6,526 nucleotides of DNA. Origin: Clostridiales bacterium. Its GTDB lineage: Bacteria; Bacillota; Clostridia; Lachnospirales; WRAX01. The stretch covers positions 1 through 6,526 of the forward strand of contig JAISHX010000142.1 of the NCBI GenBank assembly GCA_031262335.1. Reading direction: 5' to 3'. Below, one piece after another: positions 4,918 through 6,526 of this stretch. Positions within the stretch are counted from its first letter, which is position 1; every line of letters starts with the position of its first letter. The notes beneath the pieces are model-generated. The model was not told the origin of the DNA. It searched no databases and worked only from the letters and a program-made list of their open reading frames with translations. Position numbers and translations under genes: made by a program.

Positions 4918-6116
4918 AAATTCTGTTGATTAACAGCGTTTGCGGTGTGGGCAGTACGGGGCGGATATGTTCCGATATATATGATGTTGCAACAAATACG
5001 GGACATATCTGCAAGGTTGCATACGGCAGAGGTGCGGCGGCAAAGATTCCTTTATCGGACACATACCGGATAGGCAGTGACGCCGATGTTAATATTCATG
5101 CACTTATGAGCAGGATAACCGACAGGGCAGGGTTTTACTCGAAGCGTGCAACGCTGAAATTTATTGATTGGATTAAAGACTACAATCCCGATGTTATTCA
5201 TATGCATAACATTCATGGATACTATATAAATATTGAAGTTTTATTTAACTATTTGTCAAATGCGGACAAAAAGGTAATATGGACACTACACGATTGCTGG
5301 ACGTTTACCGGTCACTGCTGCCACTTTGACTACGTAGGCTGCAACAGATGGAAAGACGGCTGCGGCAAATGCACGCAAAAGCGAACGTATCCCGCAAGTT
5401 ATTTGGCGGACAGTTCCGCCCGAAACTATGCTGATAAAAAGAAACTGTTTACCTCGGTCAGTGCTATGACTCTTGTCACACCATCGAAATGGCTTGCGGA
5501 TTTGGTTGGACAATCCTATTTGTCCAACTATGATGTTAAGGTTATATATAACGGCATAGACACAGATGTGTTCAAACCCACATCAAGCAATTTTCACAAA
5601 CGGCACGGATTATATAACACCAAAATAGTGTTGGGAGTCGCCAGTCCATGGAGCGAGCGAAAAGGGCTTGGGGAGTTTGTTAAACTTAGTGAAAAACTCA
5701 GCGGGGATTATACAATTGTACTTGTCGGCGTGACGGAAAAGCAGATTAAAACATTGCCAAAATCATTCGTTTGCATTAAGCGAACCGACAGCGTGATCGA
5801 ACTTGCACAAATCTATTCGGCGGCAGACGTGTTTGTCAACCCGACATTTGAGGACAACTACCCGACGGTTAACGTTGAGGCGCTTTCCTGCGGCACACCC
5901 CTTGTAACATACAGCACAGGTGGTAGCGGCGAATGTCTTGCCTTAACCAAAAACAGCGGTGAAATCGTACCGAAAGGCAATGTTACGGCTTTAGTTAATG
6001 TGGTTATGAAAAATATAAATAGGAAAGAAACAATAAAAATTGACAATGCACCATTCAACAAAAAAACAGCTTATGAGGAGTATTTGAGAGCATATGAGCA
6101 ACTCATTACCAAATAG
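4914..6116 (+). CDS. Glycosyltransferase family 4, WcaC-like, with cysteine cluster
   Basis: A second GT-B, GT4 glycosyltransferase for the repeat unit. The N-terminal domain has MKILLINSVCGVGSTGRI with the Gly-rich acceptor loop, then DVIHMHNIHGYYIN (93-106) and TLHDCWTFTGHC (124-135). This opens a cysteine-rich insert with C128, C135, C136, C143, C150 and C153 (GCGKC), characteristic of the WcaC-like branch. The donor domain has VIYNGIDTDVFKP (210-222), GVASPWSERKG (241-251), and the nucleotide-sugar signature FEDNYPTVNVEALSCGTP (312-329), where D314 and E322 stand at the usual E-x7-E spacing, followed by YSTGGSGE (333-340). It is full length at 400 aa. Start and ribosome binding site are clear. 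The next gene starts 23 nt before its stop. Sugar and linkage are unknown. Confidence 0.92.
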   Translation: MKILLINSVCGVGSTGRICSDIYDVATNTGHICKVAYGRGAAAKIPLSDTYRIGSDADVNIHALMSRITDRAGFYSKRATLKFIDWIKDYNPDVIHMHNIHGYYINIEVLFNYLSNADKKVIWTLHDCWTFTGHCCHFDYVGCNRWKDGCGKCTQKRTYPASYLADSSARNYADKKKLFTSVSAMTLVTPSKWLADLVGQSYLSNYDVKVIYNGIDTDVFKPTSSNFHKRHGLYNTKIVLGVASPWSERKGLGEFVKLSEKLSGDYTIVLVGVTEKQIKTLPKSFVCIKRTDSVIELAQIYSAADVFVNPTFEDNYPTVNVEALSCGTPLVTYSTGGSGECLALTKNSGEIVPKGNVTALVNVVMKNINRKETIKIDNAPFNKKTAYEEYLRAYEQLITK

Positions 6117-6526
6117 AAGCAGGAAGACACTCTCGTTAGAAAATCTTTTAAGAATATTTATCGTGCTGTTTGGTGCGGTTATTTTTGTTTTTAATGCTTT
6201 AAATTCTTATGACCCCGATTTGCCGACTATGAGTTTAGCTGTCTACTACATAATAATAGTTCCGTTTTATATGGCATATGTTTCGCGCCGCAACTGGATG
6301 CTACTTTTCATTTTCATATGCATAGGCTACTTCAATTACAGCATAGTAGCGGCAAATTACTTTGGAATGGTTGGTTACAGCTTTTTTACATCATTTTCAA
6401 ATTCTGCCGAATGCTATTTGGGGTATAATATACTTATGTTGTTTTTAGTAGGAGTTGTATTTTTTACACCATTCAGAATAAAAGAAAGCCAAAAACAAAA
6501 TATGTATATATTGAATGGAAACCGGA
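6094..6526 (+). CDS. Polytopic membrane protein, partial (possible Wzy-type polymerase)
   Basis: An open frame with no stop before the window end (144 complete codons) begins at ATG 6094, inside the end of the GT4 gene. After a basic N-terminus (SNSLPNRSRK) there are four likely membrane segments at about 20-36 (IFIVLFGAVIFVF), 47-63 (LAVYYIIIVPFYMAYV), 68-85 (WMLLFIFICIGYFNYSIV) and 109-126 (YNILMLFLVGVVFF). Weak ribosome-binding sequences are GAG at 6088-6090 and GAGGAG at 6075-6080. In a repeat-unit operon the expected polytopic proteins are the Wzy polymerase and the Wzx flippase; irregular aromatic-rich helices fit Wzy better, but no diagnostic motif lies in this part, so the role is inferred from context. 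It is more AT-rich than the GT4 genes. Confidence 0.75.
   Translation, partial: MSNSLPNRSRKTLSLENLLRIFIVLFGAVIFVFNALNSYDPDLPTMSLAVYYIIIVPFYMAYVSRRNWMLLFIFICIGYFNYSIVAANYFGMVGYSFFTSFSNSAECYLGYNILMLFLVGVVFFTPFRIKESQKQNMYILNGNR

Overview
The window looks like a chromosome segment of a low-GC, Gram-positive anaerobe of the Clostridia type (Oscillospiraceae/Lachnospiraceae-like). This rests on AT-rich intergenic DNA, consensus sigma-A promoters (TTGACA, 17 bp, TATAAT-like), TTG and GTG starts, and proteins that resemble clostridial exopolysaccharide (EPS) enzymes. The taxonomic call is inference; no species marker is present.

Layout. Positions 1-164 hold a minus-strand tRNA-Gln(CUG) with its own promoter and a probable terminator hairpin at the left edge. 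Positions 265-1398 carry a free-standing Zn-dependent alcohol/formaldehyde-type dehydrogenase, closed by an intrinsic terminator. A roughly 390-nt gap (1399-1791) contains that terminator, a near-consensus promoter, and an approximately 280-nt 5' leader with a very C-rich, G-poor stretch. From 1792 to the right edge runs a tightly packed surface-polysaccharide operon, all on the plus strand: a PglC-type initiating sugar-phosphate transferase, an SDR sugar epimerase/reductase, a 5'-truncated second SDR, a WbuB-like GT4 glycosyltransferase, a WcaC-like GT4 glycosyltransferase with a cysteine cluster, and the start of a polytopic membrane protein that runs off the window.

How the genes work together. 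The sugar-phosphate transferase loads the first sugar-1-phosphate onto undecaprenyl phosphate. The SDR next to it probably makes or finishes that nucleotide sugar, and the two GT4 enzymes extend the lipid-linked repeat unit. The membrane protein at the right edge would fit a Wzy-type polymerase or similar export component. Every junction in the operon overlaps (TTGA, ATGA, ATGA, ATGA, then 23 nt), so translation is likely coupled along the message.

What stands out. The second SDR has lost its whole NAD-binding half, yet its remnant still sits in an ATGA overlap. The long operon leader, with a candidate Rho-loading segment and a short lysine/alanine-rich ORF or gene relic, is the best place to look for an unannotated regulatory element. 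I see no CRISPR, insertion sequence, toxin-antitoxin or defence genes, and nothing I can call a wholly new system.
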